This document shows, piece after piece, positions 1-9,996 of a DNA stretch of 64,000 nucleotides (positions are counted from its first letter, which is position 1; the number at the start of each line of letters is the position of its first letter). A program made the position numbers and the translations under genes. The notes below the pieces were generated by a model. That model did no database searches. It was not told the DNA's origin and worked only from the letters and a program-made list of their open reading frames with translations. The stretch is from JACQFK01 sp964619955 (GTDB taxonomy: Bacteria; Planctomycetota; MHYJ01; JACPRB01), in contig CAZUJF010000002.1 in the NCBI GenBank assembly GCA_964619955.1, forward strand, positions 248,001 through 312,000, written 5' to 3'.

Positions 1-1578
1 CGCTTCTACCTCTTCGACGCGGGCACGCCCGACGCCCTCAACCACGCCGTGGTGGACCTGCAGGCGGCCGACCGCGTGATCACGACGAAACGCACCGCGC
101 GCTTCGGCGCCCTCGTGCACAACTACTCCGCGCTGCCGCGGCCCGCCGTGAACGTGTATTTCCACGTCGACGACAACCAGGTCGCCACCAAGAGCCTCGC
201 GCTGCCGCCCGGCGCCTCGGTGCCCGTCACGTTCGAGCACGACTTCCCGATCCCCGGGCCGCATCTCGTCCGGGTCTCGCTGGACCCCGACTACCTCGAC
301 ATCGACGACCACCGCCGGCTGTCCATCGACGTCCGCGGCGCGCTGCGCGGGCTCGTGATCGACGGCGAGCCCAAGGACACGCCGCGCGAGAGCGAGACCT
401 ACGCCTTCGCGCTGGCGCTGGACCCCGCCCGCCAGGGCCTCTACTTCTCGGTGGACGTGAAGACCCCCGAGCTCTTCAACGCCGAGGGGCTCGACGCGTA
501 CGACTTCGTCGTGCTCGCCAACGTGCAGAGCCTCACCTCCGACCGCGTCGAGAAGGTGGAGCAGTTCGTGAAGCGCGGCGGCGGCCTCTTCCTCACGCTC
601 GGGCCCCGCACCGACAAGGTCACGTTCAACGAGTATTTCTGGAAGGGCGGCCGGGGCCTCTCGCCCGCGGAGCTGGACGAGGTGGCGGGCGAGGCGCCGG
701 GGGCCGGCATCGAACGCGGCGTGGAGCGCCGCATGGCCCGCTTCCAGGCGCGGCACCCCGTGTTCCGGTCCTTCCAGAAACGGGCGATGGCCGCGCTCTA
801 CGACCTGGTCTTCTACAAATACTACAAGCTGAAGGGCTTCGATCCGGAGCGCGTGCTCGCGGCGCTCGACGACAACTTCGGCTCGCCGCTGCTGCTGGAG
901 AAGCCCTTCGAGGAGGGCAAGGTCGTGCTGCTCGCCTCCACCCTCGATCACGAGTGGAACGCGGGCATCCAGGCGCATCCGCCCTTCCTGCCGCTCATGT
1001 GGGACCTCTGCCGGCACCTGTCCTCCCGCCCCCTGAACCGGCGGAACCTCTTCGTGGGCGACCTGATCCAGCTCGACCTGCCCGTGGAGCAGTATCAGCC
1101 GCCGTTCCTGCTGGAGACCCCCGGGGAGGGGACCCTGACGCTGCCCGCCACCGCGCCGGAGCGGGAGCAGAAATTCTTCAAGCTCTTCCATCCGGCCCAG
1201 ACGCGGATCGAGGATCCGAAGGTGCTGCGCAACGACGGCCTCCGGCTGGCCGGCGCGTACCGGCTGCTGAAGAACGCCGCGAAGGAGGACGAGAAGCTCG
1301 TCACCTGGTTCGCGGTGAACCTCGACCCGAAGGACCCCGTCCCGGAGGAGATCCACGCGGGCGAGGGCAACCTCGACCGCATCTCCCGCGAGGAGATCCA
1401 GCGGCGTTTTCCCGACTTCAAGGTCGAGTTCCGCGGCGAGAAGCGGGAGGGGCGCCAGGAGATCGACGTGACGCCGCCCCCCGCGAGCGGGCTCGGACGC
1501 CATCTGCTCTACCTCGTCGCGGGCTTCCTCCTGCTGGAATCGGCCATGGCCTGCCTCTTCGGCCGGGGGAAACATTGA
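1..1578 (+). CDS. BatA/vWA-family membrane protein, 5' end outside window
   Basis: The reading frame is open from the first base, so the N-terminus (where BatA and vWA domains normally sit) lies outside the window. The visible 525 residues hold a CARDB-like beta-sandwich segment, then a glutamine-amidotransferase-like Rossmann segment around codons 115-215 ('YDFVVLANVQ', 'FVKRGGGLFLTLG'), and one C-terminal membrane helix ending 'SAMACLFGRGKH'. This arrangement matches the long BatA/vWA proteins often encoded after MoxR and DUF58 genes in Planctomycetes. It is probably a membrane protein with periplasmic sensory or assembly domains. The next gene starts inside its stop codon, so the two are translationally coupled. 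The family call is good; the precise role is unknown. Confidence 0.7.
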   Translation, partial: RFYLFDAGTPDALNHAVVDLQAADRVITTKRTARFGALVHNYSALPRPAVNVYFHVDDNQVATKSLALPPGASVPVTFEHDFPIPGPHLVRVSLDPDYLDIDDHRRLSIDVRGALRGLVIDGEPKDTPRESETYAFALALDPARQGLYFSVDVKTPELFNAEGLDAYDFVVLANVQSLTSDRVEKVEQFVKRGGGLFLTLGPRTDKVTFNEYFWKGGRGLSPAELDEVAGEAPGAGIERGVERRMARFQARHPVFRSFQKRAMAALYDLVFYKYYKLKGFDPERVLAALDDNFGSPLLLEKPFEEGKVVLLASTLDHEWNAGIQAHPPFLPLMWDLCRHLSSRPLNRRNLFVGDLIQLDLPVEQYQPPFLLETPGEGTLTLPATAPEREQKFFKLFHPAQTRIEDPKVLRNDGLRLAGAYRLLKNAAKEDEKLVTWFAVNLDPKDPVPEEIHAGEGNLDRISREEIQRRFPDFKVEFRGEKREGRQEIDVTPPPASGLGRHLLYLVAGFLLLESAMACLFGRGKH

Positions 1579-4115
1579 TCCCGAACCTCCTCGTCCAGGA
1601 AGCCGTGCGCGAGACGGACCTCATGGCCCGGCTGCTGGGGATCGACCGCGTCCGGCTCGGGGACGGGGAGTGGTCCGTCACCTGGCAGCACCTGCCGCCC
1701 GCCTGGGTGATCTTCCTCGTGCTCATCCCCGCGATCGTCGCGGCCGCCGGCTTCCTCTACCGCAAGGAGCGGCAGGACGTCGGGACGGGGTCGAAGATCG
1801 TCCTCACCGCGCTGCGTTCGCTCGCCCTGCTCCTGGTCTCCGTGCTCCTCATGGGGCCCGTGCTGACCGTGGAGACCATCAAGACGCGGAAGGCCTTCAT
1901 CCTCGTGCTGATCGACGAGTCCCGCTCGATGCAGAAGGCCGATCCGCTGCGCACGCCCGCGGAGCGCGAGGCGGTCGCGAAGGTCACCGGGGTGGCGGAC
2001 GAGGCCGGCCTGCGCCAGCTGACCCGGGCGGACATCGTGCGGAAGGTCCTCGAGAACCCGCAGCTGAAGATCCTCGACGAGCTGGAGAAGAAGCTCAACC
2101 TGGCGTACTTCACGTTCGCCAGCACCGCCAGCCCCAAGGAGTCCCGGGAGAAGCTCTTCGCGGACTACCGGAAGGACGCCTGCATCGGGACGGAGACCGC
2201 GATCGGGGACGCCATCAAGGCGGCGCTGAACTCCCTCCGGGGCCAGTACGTCGCGGGGGTCGTGGTCTTCTCCGACGGCCGCAACAACGCGGGCATCGCC
2301 ACGCGCGAGATCGCCGCCCAGCTCAAGCAGCGCTACCTGCCCGTCTACACGGTGGCGCCCGGCCTGCCCCACACGCCGCGGGACATCTCCCTGCTGGAGC
2401 TCGAGGCGCGGGACGCCGTCCTCGCGAACGACCAGCTGACCCTGGGCTTCAAGGTCTCGAGCTTCGGCTACGACAACGAGGCGGTGAGCGTGGGTCTTTG
2501 GGCCAGCCTGATCAAGGAGGGGGAGAAGGAGCCCGGGCAGGAGCCCAAGGAGCTCGACCGCCTCATCGAGGAAAGCCAGAAGGAGGGCGAGCAGACGGTG
2601 CTGCTCTCCGGCAACAACCTGAAGCAGTCCTCCAATCTGATCTGGCATCCCAAGCGGCCCGGCGACTATCTGCTCATCCTGCGGGCCGACCCGCGCGTCG
2701 AGGAGAACACCGCGCACAACAACTACCTGACCCACCGCGTGCGGGTCGCGGACGACAAGATCAAGGTGCTCTACGTCGAGCATCCGCCGCGCTACGAATA
2801 CCGCTTCCTCAAGAACGCGCTCATCCGCGATCCGAAGATCCTGGTGCACTGCCTCCTCACGTCGGCGGACCCGGACTTCCCCCAGGAGCACACGAAGTCC
2901 GAGGAGCCCCTCTTCCGCCAGCCGCTCCAGGAGTTCCCCCGGGACATCAAGAGCCTCCTGGAGTACGACGTGATCATCTTCGGCGACGTGGATCCGGCCC
3001 GCCTGGGGCCCGACGCGGCGAAGAACATGGAGGCCTTCGTCACCGAATTCGGCGGCGGCATCATGTTCATCTCCGGGTCGATGAGCAATCCGCGCACGCT
3101 CGCCAACACGGCGATGGCCTCGCTGCTCCCGGTGGTGCCCGACGAGAACCGCGACCTCTACGAGCACGAGAAGGTCTACGCGCGCATGCTGGGCTACCAG
3201 CTGACGCCCGACGGGCGCACGTCCCCGATCACGAACTTCAAGGAGTTCAAGGGCGACAAGGAGCGCAATCTCGAGCACTGGGAGGACCGGGCGCCCCCGC
3301 GCGACGGGCTGGTGGGCGTCCGCTGGTTCGTGAAGGTCAAGAAGCTCAAGGCGGGCGCCTCGCCCCTGGTCGAGCTCACCGGCGTCGAGGGGGAGGCCTC
3401 GCGCCCCCCGCTCTTCGTCACCCAGCACGCCGGCCGCGGCCGCGTGTTCTGGAGCGCCACCGACGAGACCTGGCTCTGGCGCTACCTGAGCGGCGACTAT
3501 CCCTGGTTCTACCCCTTCTGGCAGCAGGCGATGTACTGGACCCGCGAGGGCAAGCTCTTCGGCGCGCGGCGCTTCCGGGTGAACGTGGACAAGGAGCGCT
3601 ACACCCGGGGCGAGCCCGTCCAGGTCTACGCCAACGCGTACGACGAGCGCTTCGAGCCGCGGACCGAGCCGACGCTCGAGGTCTTCGTCGATCCGCCCGC
3701 CGGCCGCGCGGGCCTCGACCGCCTCAAGGTGACGCTCAACAAGGACAGGACCCGCGACGGCTACTACGAGGGCCAGTACCGCCCCGACGACACCGGCCTC
3801 TACCGGATCTGGGCCGGGGAGGAGGACGAGGCCACCCGCGCCACCGCGAAGTTCACCGTCTTCATCCCCGACCGCGAGGACGACGAGCCCATCCTGGACA
3901 TCGCCACGCTGAAGGAGCTGGCGCAGGAATCCTCCGGCGGGCGCTTCTTCGCGATCGACGAGGTGGGCCGGCTCAACGACGCCATCCACAAGAGCGAGAA
4001 CCAGCTCCGCGAGACCCGCGAGGACGATCTCTGGGACTCGCCCCTTGCGTACCTCCTCTTCACGATCCTGCTGACCGCGGAATGGCTTTTGAGGAAGTAC
4101 CTGCGGCTTCTGTAA
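1575..4115 (+). CDS. vWA-domain transmembrane protein with glutamine-amidotransferase-like domain
   Basis: I place the start at a TTG (1575) that overlaps the upstream TGA, with GGGGGAA just ahead as ribosome-binding site; an in-frame ATG at 1623 is the alternative. The product is about 846 aa. Two membrane helices lie near residues 44-61 and 77-98. A vWA domain follows, with the metal-binding MIDAS motif DESRS at 114-118 and 'VVVFSDGRNNAG' further on. An amidotransferase-like fold follows ('VLYVEHPPRYEYRFL', 'FVTEFGGGIMFISGS'), and a membrane helix closes the C-terminus. It is the usual partner of the preceding BatA-like protein. No catalytic Cys-His pair of a real glutaminase is evident, so the domain probably binds rather than hydrolyses. 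Confidence 0.75.
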   Translation: MIPNLLVQEAVRETDLMARLLGIDRVRLGDGEWSVTWQHLPPAWVIFLVLIPAIVAAAGFLYRKERQDVGTGSKIVLTALRSLALLLVSVLLMGPVLTVETIKTRKAFILVLIDESRSMQKADPLRTPAEREAVAKVTGVADEAGLRQLTRADIVRKVLENPQLKILDELEKKLNLAYFTFASTASPKESREKLFADYRKDACIGTETAIGDAIKAALNSLRGQYVAGVVVFSDGRNNAGIATREIAAQLKQRYLPVYTVAPGLPHTPRDISLLELEARDAVLANDQLTLGFKVSSFGYDNEAVSVGLWASLIKEGEKEPGQEPKELDRLIEESQKEGEQTVLLSGNNLKQSSNLIWHPKRPGDYLLILRADPRVEENTAHNNYLTHRVRVADDKIKVLYVEHPPRYEYRFLKNALIRDPKILVHCLLTSADPDFPQEHTKSEEPLFRQPLQEFPRDIKSLLEYDVIIFGDVDPARLGPDAAKNMEAFVTEFGGGIMFISGSMSNPRTLANTAMASLLPVVPDENRDLYEHEKVYARMLGYQLTPDGRTSPITNFKEFKGDKERNLEHWEDRAPPRDGLVGVRWFVKVKKLKAGASPLVELTGVEGEASRPPLFVTQHAGRGRVFWSATDETWLWRYLSGDYPWFYPFWQQAMYWTREGKLFGARRFRVNVDKERYTRGEPVQVYANAYDERFEPRTEPTLEVFVDPPAGRAGLDRLKVTLNKDRTRDGYYEGQYRPDDTGLYRIWAGEEDEATRATAKFTVFIPDREDDEPILDIATLKELAQESSGGRFFAIDEVGRLNDAIHKSENQLRETREDDLWDSPLAYLLFTILLTAEWLLRKYLRLL

Positions 4116-4119
4116 CCCC

Positions 4120-7100
4120 ATGAACGCCTCCGTCCGGGTCCGTCCTGCCGCCGCGCTGGTCCTGGCCGCCCTCCTGGCCGGGGCGCCGGCGGCGCAGGAC
4201 GAGGCGTTCATCCAGGGAAACACCGCCCACCTCCGCGTCCATCCCGACCTGGGCGACCTCGTCCAGCGCGTCCCGCAGCTCGTCGCGCAGGAGCGCTGGG
4301 CCGAGGCGCTGGGGCTCTACGAGTCCGCCCTCGAAAAATATCCCGACAGCGTCGTGCCCCTCGACGCGGGACGGACGCGGGCGCAGGGCCTGCTGGCCTA
4401 CGTCCGCGAGCAGATCGACGCCTGGCCGGAGGCGGGGAAGGCGTTCGTGCGCCGGCGCTCGGATCCCCTGGCCGACTACGAATTCCAGGCCGCGAAGCGG
4501 GCGCGCGACGTCGTCGCGCTCGAGGCGCTCATCGAGCGGTTTCCGTGGAGCTCCTCGGTGGACGAGGCCCTCCTGCTGATCGGGACCCTGCGGCTCGACG
4601 CGGGGGACGAGGCCGGCGCGCTGGAGGCGCTGGAGCGCCTGCTCGCCCGGCCGGCCTCCGCGGCGCTCGAACTCGGCGCGGCGCGCGCGGCGCTCGCCTA
4701 CGCCCGTCTCGGCCGGCGGGACGCCCTCCAGGCGCTGTCGGCCCGGGCCGCCCGGGAGTTTCCCGAGGCCCGCGTCCGCCTTTCCTCCGGGGAGCGCCCC
4801 CTGCAGGGCCTGATCGCGGAGCTGCTGCAGGCCCCGCCGCCCCGCACGGCCGGCGACGCCGTCCTTCACATCCCCTCCTGGCCGCTGCCCGGCGGGGCGC
4901 CCTCCGGGAGCGTGCTGGCGGAGCCGGGCGTGGAGCTGTCCCGCCTGGCCTGGACGGATCTCGTGGGCCTGCCCCGGCTCGAGGCGGACGAGAACGATTT
5001 CATCGTCCGGCGCACGCTGGGCATGATGCCCTCGCCGGAATTCCGGCCGCTCTTCCCCGCGGTCGCCGACGGCGTGGTCTACGTCCACAACGGCCTGTCC
5101 CTCACCGCGTACTCCCTGTTCGCGCGCCAGCCCGAGCGGCTCTGGCAGTACCGCGTCCCGCCCCCCTCGGGCGAGGTGATGTTCGACAACCGGGTGATCT
5201 ACGCGCCGGTGGCGCAGGACGGCCGCGTCTACGCCAACCTGATCACGGCGACCGGCGGGGCGGAGGACCAGCTGGGCTATGTGCGGGTGAAATACCCGTT
5301 CCCCAAGCGCGCGCTGCACGCCTTCGACGCGCACACGGGCCGCCTGCTCTGGACCGTCGGCGGGAAGCTCCGGATGAACCGCGTGGAGGAGGGGGGGAGT
5401 TTCGCCACGGGGCCGACGCCCGACGGGGCCCGCCTCTACGTCGGCGCGGTCTTCCAGAAATTCCCCACGGATCCCTTCGAGCACTACGTGCTGTGTCTCG
5501 AGTCCGCGACGGGGCGCCTGCTCTGGTCGACGTTCATCGCCTCGGGCGGGACGGAAATCAACCTCTTCGGGAACTCCACGCGGGAGTCCCTGGGAACGCC
5601 GGTGGCGATGAGCGAGGACGCCGTCTTCTACGGGACGAATCACGGCGCGTATGCGGCCCTGGAGAAGAAGACGGGGCGGATCCGCTGGATCATCCGCTAC
5701 AAGCAGCCGGAGGTGAGGCCGACGCGCAGCGTCTACGTCCGCAAGAACCTCCTGGAGTGGGTGAATTCGCCGGCCGTCGTGGCGGAGGGGGTGGCGGCGC
5801 TGACGCCGACGGACTCGGCCTTCCTGACCGCGGTGGATGCGCGGGACGGGCGGATCCTCTGGGAGCGCCCGCGGGGGAGCGCGCTCCGGACCCTGTACGG
5901 GGCGAAGGGGTCCACGCTCGTCCTCGGCGGAGAACGTCTGGAGCTGCTCGACCTGAAGACCGGCGCCGCTCTCGTCCCGCCCGCCGGCGCGGAGCTCGGC
6001 GGCAGCGGGCGCGGGGTGCTGGCCGAGGACGGGATCTACGTCCCCTGCCGGGACCGCCTCGTCAAGGTCGCCTGGGACGGGACCTGGGACGCGGCGTCCT
6101 CGCGGCGCTGGCCGGGCACGCGGGCCGAGGGCGGCAATCTGCTGGTGGTGGACGGCGCGCTGCTGCTCGCCTCGCAGGATTCGATCCAGGTCTATTTCGA
6201 CCGGCGGGACCAGGAGCGGACGATCCGGGCGGCGCTGGAGAAACATCCGGACGATCCCGCGCTGCTGTACCGCGCGGCGCTGCGCCACCTGCAGTCGGGC
6301 CAGACGGAGGAGGCCTCGCGGCTGCTGCTGCGCGCGGTGGAGCGCACGTCGAAGGGGACGCGCCCCGACGAGGAGCGGCTGAACCGGGCGGCGCGCCGGC
6401 GGCTCTACGCGGTGTCGCTGTCCGAAGGGCGGGCGGAGCTGGAGGCGGGCCGCGCGGCGGAGGCCCTCCGGCGCATCGAGGAGGCGCGGCGTTTTGCGCC
6501 GGATGCCGCGGCGGCCATCGAAGCGTCGCTGGAGCTGGCCCGCGCGCGGCTGGCGGCGAAGGACGACCGGGGGGCGGTGTCGGAGTACCAGCGGCTGATC
6601 CTCGAATCGGGCGGGGAAACCCTGGAAGGCGCGCCGGTCTTCGACGTCGCGCGGCACGCGATCGGGGCGGTGCTGAGCGCGACGGGCCGCGCCCCCTACG
6701 AGCCGTTCGAAGCGCAGGCCGCGCAACTCCTGGCCGGGGCGCGCCGGCCGGCGCTCTTCGAGCGGCTGATGGACGTCTTCCGGCTCTACCCGAATTCGAA
6801 GGCCGCCGAGGAGGCGCTGGCGGAGGCCGCGGCGGTGCAGCGGCGCCTGGACCGTCCGGAGGAGGAGATCGCGGCGCTCCGGCTCTATCTCCGGGAGTTT
6901 CCCGACGCGGCGGGCTCGGCCGAGGCGCACGCCGCCCTCGTGAGGGTCCTGGAGAAGAAGGGTCACGTGTCGAGCGCCGGCACGCTGCTGCGGCGCATGC
7001 TCCGGCAGTTCCCGGACGCGCCGCTGGCCGGCGGCACGGTGCGGGACTTCGCGACGCAGCGGCTGAAGGGCGAGGCCTACCGGAGGCCGTCCGGCGAGGC

Positions 7101-8319
7101 GCCGCTCCCGGTCCTCAACCCGCCCCTGAAACACCGCTTCTCGTACACGGACGCGGAATATCCCGAGGGGGTTCCGCTGCAGCCCGGAGGGGCGCCGCCG
7201 GAGGGGGTCGCCGGGGTCCTGCTCATGCATTACGCGATGCCCGGCAGGGGGGCGGTGAAGGCCCTGGGTCCGGAGGGGCAGATCCTGTGGCAGGTGACGC
7301 TGCGCGCGCCGCTGCGGTATTCCACGTTTCTCGAGGAGGGTCTGATCCTCGCCGACGAGAACGCGGTGCTGCGGGTCGATCCGCGGACGGGGCGCGTGGA
7401 ATGGACCTGGGAGTCCCGGAGCCGCATGCGCGGCTTCGGCCTGTCGGGTCCGCATCTGCTGTTCTTCAGCGGGACGCCGGGGGCGGAGGTCGACCAGCGG
7501 GTGAGCGCCCTGGACGCCCTGCGGGGCGCGGAGGTCTGGACCCAGCCCTTCGAGGGCATCCCCTCGTCGCGGGTGTATTCGGCGGGCGAGGCCGCGGTCT
7601 TCATCACGGTCACCCCCAACCGCGTGCGCTCGTTCGACGTCGAGACCGGACGCCCGCTTGCGGACGCGGCGCCGTTTTCGCTGGGCCTGACGGCCCAGGT
7701 GATCCATGCCTCCGAGGACGTCCTCATCCTGCAGTCCGAGGGCCGCTTCCTCGAGGCGTTCGACCTGCCCAAGGGCGGGCTGCGCTGGCGCGCCCCGCTG
7801 GAGCGCGTCTCCAGCCGGGCCGTGGAGGTCGGCGGCGAGGCCCTGGTCCTGCTGGGGGTCCGACGCCCCGGCGGCGGGCTGGAGGAGACGCTGTTCCTGC
7901 AGTCTTACAGCCTGAAGACCGGCAAGATCCTCCGCCGCCGGGACGCGCCGGATCTGGGGGATCCGCGCCATCTGCTCGTCGAGGGGGATCAGGCCTATGT
8001 GGTGTCGCTGGAGGCGGACGGCTCCGGCACCGCCCGCGGGCTGTCGCTGGCGGATTTTTCGGTCCGCTGGACGTCCCCGGTGGCCCCGAAGACGGCGACG
8101 ATCCTGCCTCCGTTTCTCGCCCGCGGGCTCCTGGGGGTGGGAATGTTTGAACAGGGGCCGGACAAGACCTTTTCTTATGGAGCCTCCCTCCTTGATAAAG
8201 CCGGGAAGGCCGTACAGAATATACGGAGCGAGTACCGCTTCGAGCGGCCCCCGGGGACGGGGGTCGCGGGTGACCGCCTGGTGTTCAGCGCGGACGCGAA
8301 GGTGGACGTATACCGGTGA
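4120..8319 (+). CDS. Large secreted TPR and PQQ-type beta-propeller protein
   Basis: This 1399-aa protein starts with a signal peptide cleaved near 'GAPAAQ-DEA'. TPR-like helices fill roughly residues 25-240 ('LGLYESALEKYPDSVVPL'). A PQQ/outer-membrane-assembly type beta-propeller follows at about 310-690, with repeated 'hxAxDxxTGrxLW' blades ('HAFDAHTGRLLWTV', 'AVDARDGRILWERP'). A second TPR array spans about 700-970 and a second propeller about 1030-1399. No transmembrane helix follows the signal. It starts 4 bases after the vWA gene and ends inside the start of the next, so it belongs to one operon. It is probably a periplasmic scaffold; enzyme activity cannot be shown. Family-level confidence is high, function unknown. 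Confidence 0.7.
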   Translation: MNASVRVRPAAALVLAALLAGAPAAQDEAFIQGNTAHLRVHPDLGDLVQRVPQLVAQERWAEALGLYESALEKYPDSVVPLDAGRTRAQGLLAYVREQIDAWPEAGKAFVRRRSDPLADYEFQAAKRARDVVALEALIERFPWSSSVDEALLLIGTLRLDAGDEAGALEALERLLARPASAALELGAARAALAYARLGRRDALQALSARAAREFPEARVRLSSGERPLQGLIAELLQAPPPRTAGDAVLHIPSWPLPGGAPSGSVLAEPGVELSRLAWTDLVGLPRLEADENDFIVRRTLGMMPSPEFRPLFPAVADGVVYVHNGLSLTAYSLFARQPERLWQYRVPPPSGEVMFDNRVIYAPVAQDGRVYANLITATGGAEDQLGYVRVKYPFPKRALHAFDAHTGRLLWTVGGKLRMNRVEEGGSFATGPTPDGARLYVGAVFQKFPTDPFEHYVLCLESATGRLLWSTFIASGGTEINLFGNSTRESLGTPVAMSEDAVFYGTNHGAYAALEKKTGRIRWIIRYKQPEVRPTRSVYVRKNLLEWVNSPAVVAEGVAALTPTDSAFLTAVDARDGRILWERPRGSALRTLYGAKGSTLVLGGERLELLDLKTGAALVPPAGAELGGSGRGVLAEDGIYVPCRDRLVKVAWDGTWDAASSRRWPGTRAEGGNLLVVDGALLLASQDSIQVYFDRRDQERTIRAALEKHPDDPALLYRAALRHLQSGQTEEASRLLLRAVERTSKGTRPDEERLNRAARRRLYAVSLSEGRAELEAGRAAEALRRIEEARRFAPDAAAAIEASLELARARLAAKDDRGAVSEYQRLILESGGETLEGAPVFDVARHAIGAVLSATGRAPYEPFEAQAAQLLAGARRPALFERLMDVFRLYPNSKAAEEALAEAAAVQRRLDRPEEEIAALRLYLREFPDAAGSAEAHAALVRVLEKKGHVSSAGTLLRRMLRQFPDAPLAGGTVRDFATQRLKGEAYRRPSGEAPLPVLNPPLKHRFSYTDAEYPEGVPLQPGGAPPEGVAGVLLMHYAMPGRGAVKALGPEGQILWQVTLRAPLRYSTFLEEGLILADENAVLRVDPRTGRVEWTWESRSRMRGFGLSGPHLLFFSGTPGAEVDQRVSALDALRGAEVWTQPFEGIPSSRVYSAGEAAVFITVTPNRVRSFDVETGRPLADAAPFSLGLTAQVIHASEDVLILQSEGRFLEAFDLPKGGLRWRAPLERVSSRAVEVGGEALVLLGVRRPGGGLEETLFLQSYSLKTGKILRRRDAPDLGDPRHLLVEGDQAYVVSLEADGSGTARGLSLADFSVRWTSPVAPKTATILPPFLARGLLGVGMFEQGPDKTFSYGASLLDKAGKAVQNIRSEYRFERPPGTGVAGDRLVFSADAKVDVYR

Positions 8320-9389
8320 GAAGCGCAGGGCTGGTGCTGGCGGCGGGCCTGGGCCTCTGGGCCCCGGCCGCGACGGCCGCGCCTCAGGACGGCCCCCCCC
8401 AGGATCGCCTGCAGGTCGCCCGCGTCGAGTTCGACGCGCGCACGCGGCTCGCCGTCGACCGGGGCCTCGCGTGGCTCGTCTCCCGCCAGAACGCCAACGG
8501 TTCGTGGACCAACAAGGTCGGCTACAAGCTCTACGAGGATTATTTCGGCGAGGAGAACGAATCGGTCGACGTCACCGCCATCGCGTGCATGGCGCTGGTC
8601 TCCGGCGGCAACGTGCCGGGGCGCGGGAAGTACGGCCGGAGCGTCGCCCTCGGGGTCCGCTGGCTGCTCTCGAAGGTCCGCGAGGAGGACGGCTACGTCA
8701 CCCACGCGGGCTCGCGCATGTACAGCCACGCGTTCGCGACGCTCTTCCTGGCGGAGATCTACGGGATGACGCGCGATCCGGAGATCAAGCCGCGCCTGAA
8801 ACGCGCGGTGGACCTCATCGTCAACTCCCAGAACCGCGAGGGCGGCTGGCGCTACCAGCCCATCCCCGTCGACGCGGATCTTTCCGTGACGGTGTCCACG
8901 GTGCAGGCCCTGCGGGCCGCCCGGAACGGGGGGATCGCGGTCCCCGTCGAGACGATCAACCGCGCCATGCGCTACGTGACGCGCTGCGCCACCCGGCGGG
9001 GCTTCAGCTACCAGGCCGTGGACGGGATGAACGACACGCGGGTTTCGTTCGCGCTGACGGCGGCGGGCTGCGTGGCCCTGTTCAGCGCGGGGATCTACGA
9101 CAGCCGGGAGCTGCGGGACGCGCTCCAGAACGTGGGCCTCTGGCAGCGGGGCCTGGTCCCGGGGAAGCTGCACTACTATTACGGCCACTACTACGCCTCC
9201 CAGATGATGTACCTCGCCGGCGGGGAACGCTGGGCGAAGTATTACCCCGAGGTGCGCGACGAGATCCTGGGGATGCAGGACCGCCGCGAGGGGTATTGGC
9301 GGGACGACGTGGGGGTGACCTACGCCACCGCGATGGCCTGCGTCATCCTGCAGATGCCCTGCGAATATCTGCCGATTTTTCAGAAGTAG
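8316..9389 (+). CDS. Prenyltransferase/squalene-oxidase-repeat (terpene cyclase-like) secreted protein
   Basis: The start is a GTG overlapping the upstream stop codon. The 357-aa product has a signal peptide ('GLGLWAPAATAAPQ') and alpha/alpha-toroid repeats of the squalene-hopene-cyclase/prenyltransferase type: 'LAWLVSRQNANGSW' and 'VDLIVNSQNREGGWRYQP' carry the QW-like signature. The catalytic DxDD motif of squalene-hopene cyclase is absent, and at 357 aa the protein is about half the size of that enzyme. Such short exported repeats are frequent in Planctomycetes and are probably binding rather than cyclising proteins. It is the last gene of the vWA/PQQ operon. Confidence 0.65.
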   Translation: MRSAGLVLAAGLGLWAPAATAAPQDGPPQDRLQVARVEFDARTRLAVDRGLAWLVSRQNANGSWTNKVGYKLYEDYFGEENESVDVTAIACMALVSGGNVPGRGKYGRSVALGVRWLLSKVREEDGYVTHAGSRMYSHAFATLFLAEIYGMTRDPEIKPRLKRAVDLIVNSQNREGGWRYQPIPVDADLSVTVSTVQALRAARNGGIAVPVETINRAMRYVTRCATRRGFSYQAVDGMNDTRVSFALTAAGCVALFSAGIYDSRELRDALQNVGLWQRGLVPGKLHYYYGHYYASQMMYLAGGERWAKYYPEVRDEILGMQDRREGYWRDDVGVTYATAMACVILQMPCEYLPIFQK

Positions 9390-9486
9390 CGGAGAAGCAT
9401 GCACGAAAGCCTTCAGGAACGCGCAACCGCATGACGATCAATAACTTGTCCCGCGGAACATGGGGTCCCGGGAGTCGTCTAATTTG

Positions 9487-9975
9487 ATGGGTATGAGCGG
9501 CGTACTGCAGTCTTTGGAAGAGCTCTGGGCCCGGGGGCAGCTCCGGGACCTGGAGATCGATTTGGACCGCTTCATCTGCGAGAACCTGGGCGAGCTCCGG
9601 CGCATCCTCGAGGAGGGGCGCGGGGCGGGCCAGGAGGTCGCGCGGCGCCGCTACGTCCGGGGCGAGATTTCGGACCGCCAGTTCGTGGACTATTGCGTGC
9701 GCTCGGTGATCCGGAAGCGGGGCACCTGCAACGCGCGGCGGGACATCCAGGAGCAGGTCGGCGAGATCGAGAAGGAAGTCTGGTACGAGGGCGAACGCGA
9801 GCGCCATCCCGTGCAGGAGGAGCGGCGCGAGGAGATCGCCCGGACCTGGGCCTCGCAGCACGCCTCCCAATGGCGCGAATGGAGGCTCTTCCAGCTGCTC
9901 TACGTCTGGGAGAAGAAGGCCGACCAGTACGTGGGCCTGCTGCATCCCCGGGCGCAGGTCCGCCCGGGTCCGTAG
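9487..9975 (+). CDS. Conserved-looking hypothetical protein, charged
   Basis: I do not recognise this family. The product is about 162 aa, soluble, rich in Arg and Glu, and helical. It has a Cys in 'RKRGTCNARRDIQEQ' and a Trp-rich C-terminal half ('SQWREWRLFQLLYVWEKK'). No signal peptide or membrane helix is visible. Start choice is uncertain between ATG 9487, ATG 9493 and ATG 9460. It sits between the cyclase-like gene and the ABC transporter, in the same direction, 21 bases ahead of the ATPase gene. The regular codon bias supports a real gene. Confidence 0.5.
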   Translation: MGMSGVLQSLEELWARGQLRDLEIDLDRFICENLGELRRILEEGRGAGQEVARRRYVRGEISDRQFVDYCVRSVIRKRGTCNARRDIQEQVGEIEKEVWYEGERERHPVQEERREEIARTWASQHASQWREWRLFQLLYVWEKKADQYVGLLHPRAQVRPGP

Positions 9976-9996
9976 CGTTTCTGCTATTCTTTCTCC

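Noticed and set aside
1509..7971. Very long open frames on the minus strand opposite the vWA and PQQ genes
   Set aside because: They lack recognisable domains, are Arg/Pro/Ala/Leu-rich and mirror the GC-biased third positions of the real plus-strand genes.
8316..9389. True squalene-hopene cyclase
   Set aside because: Length is about half that of the enzyme, and the catalytic DxDD motif is missing, so only the repeat fold is claimed.
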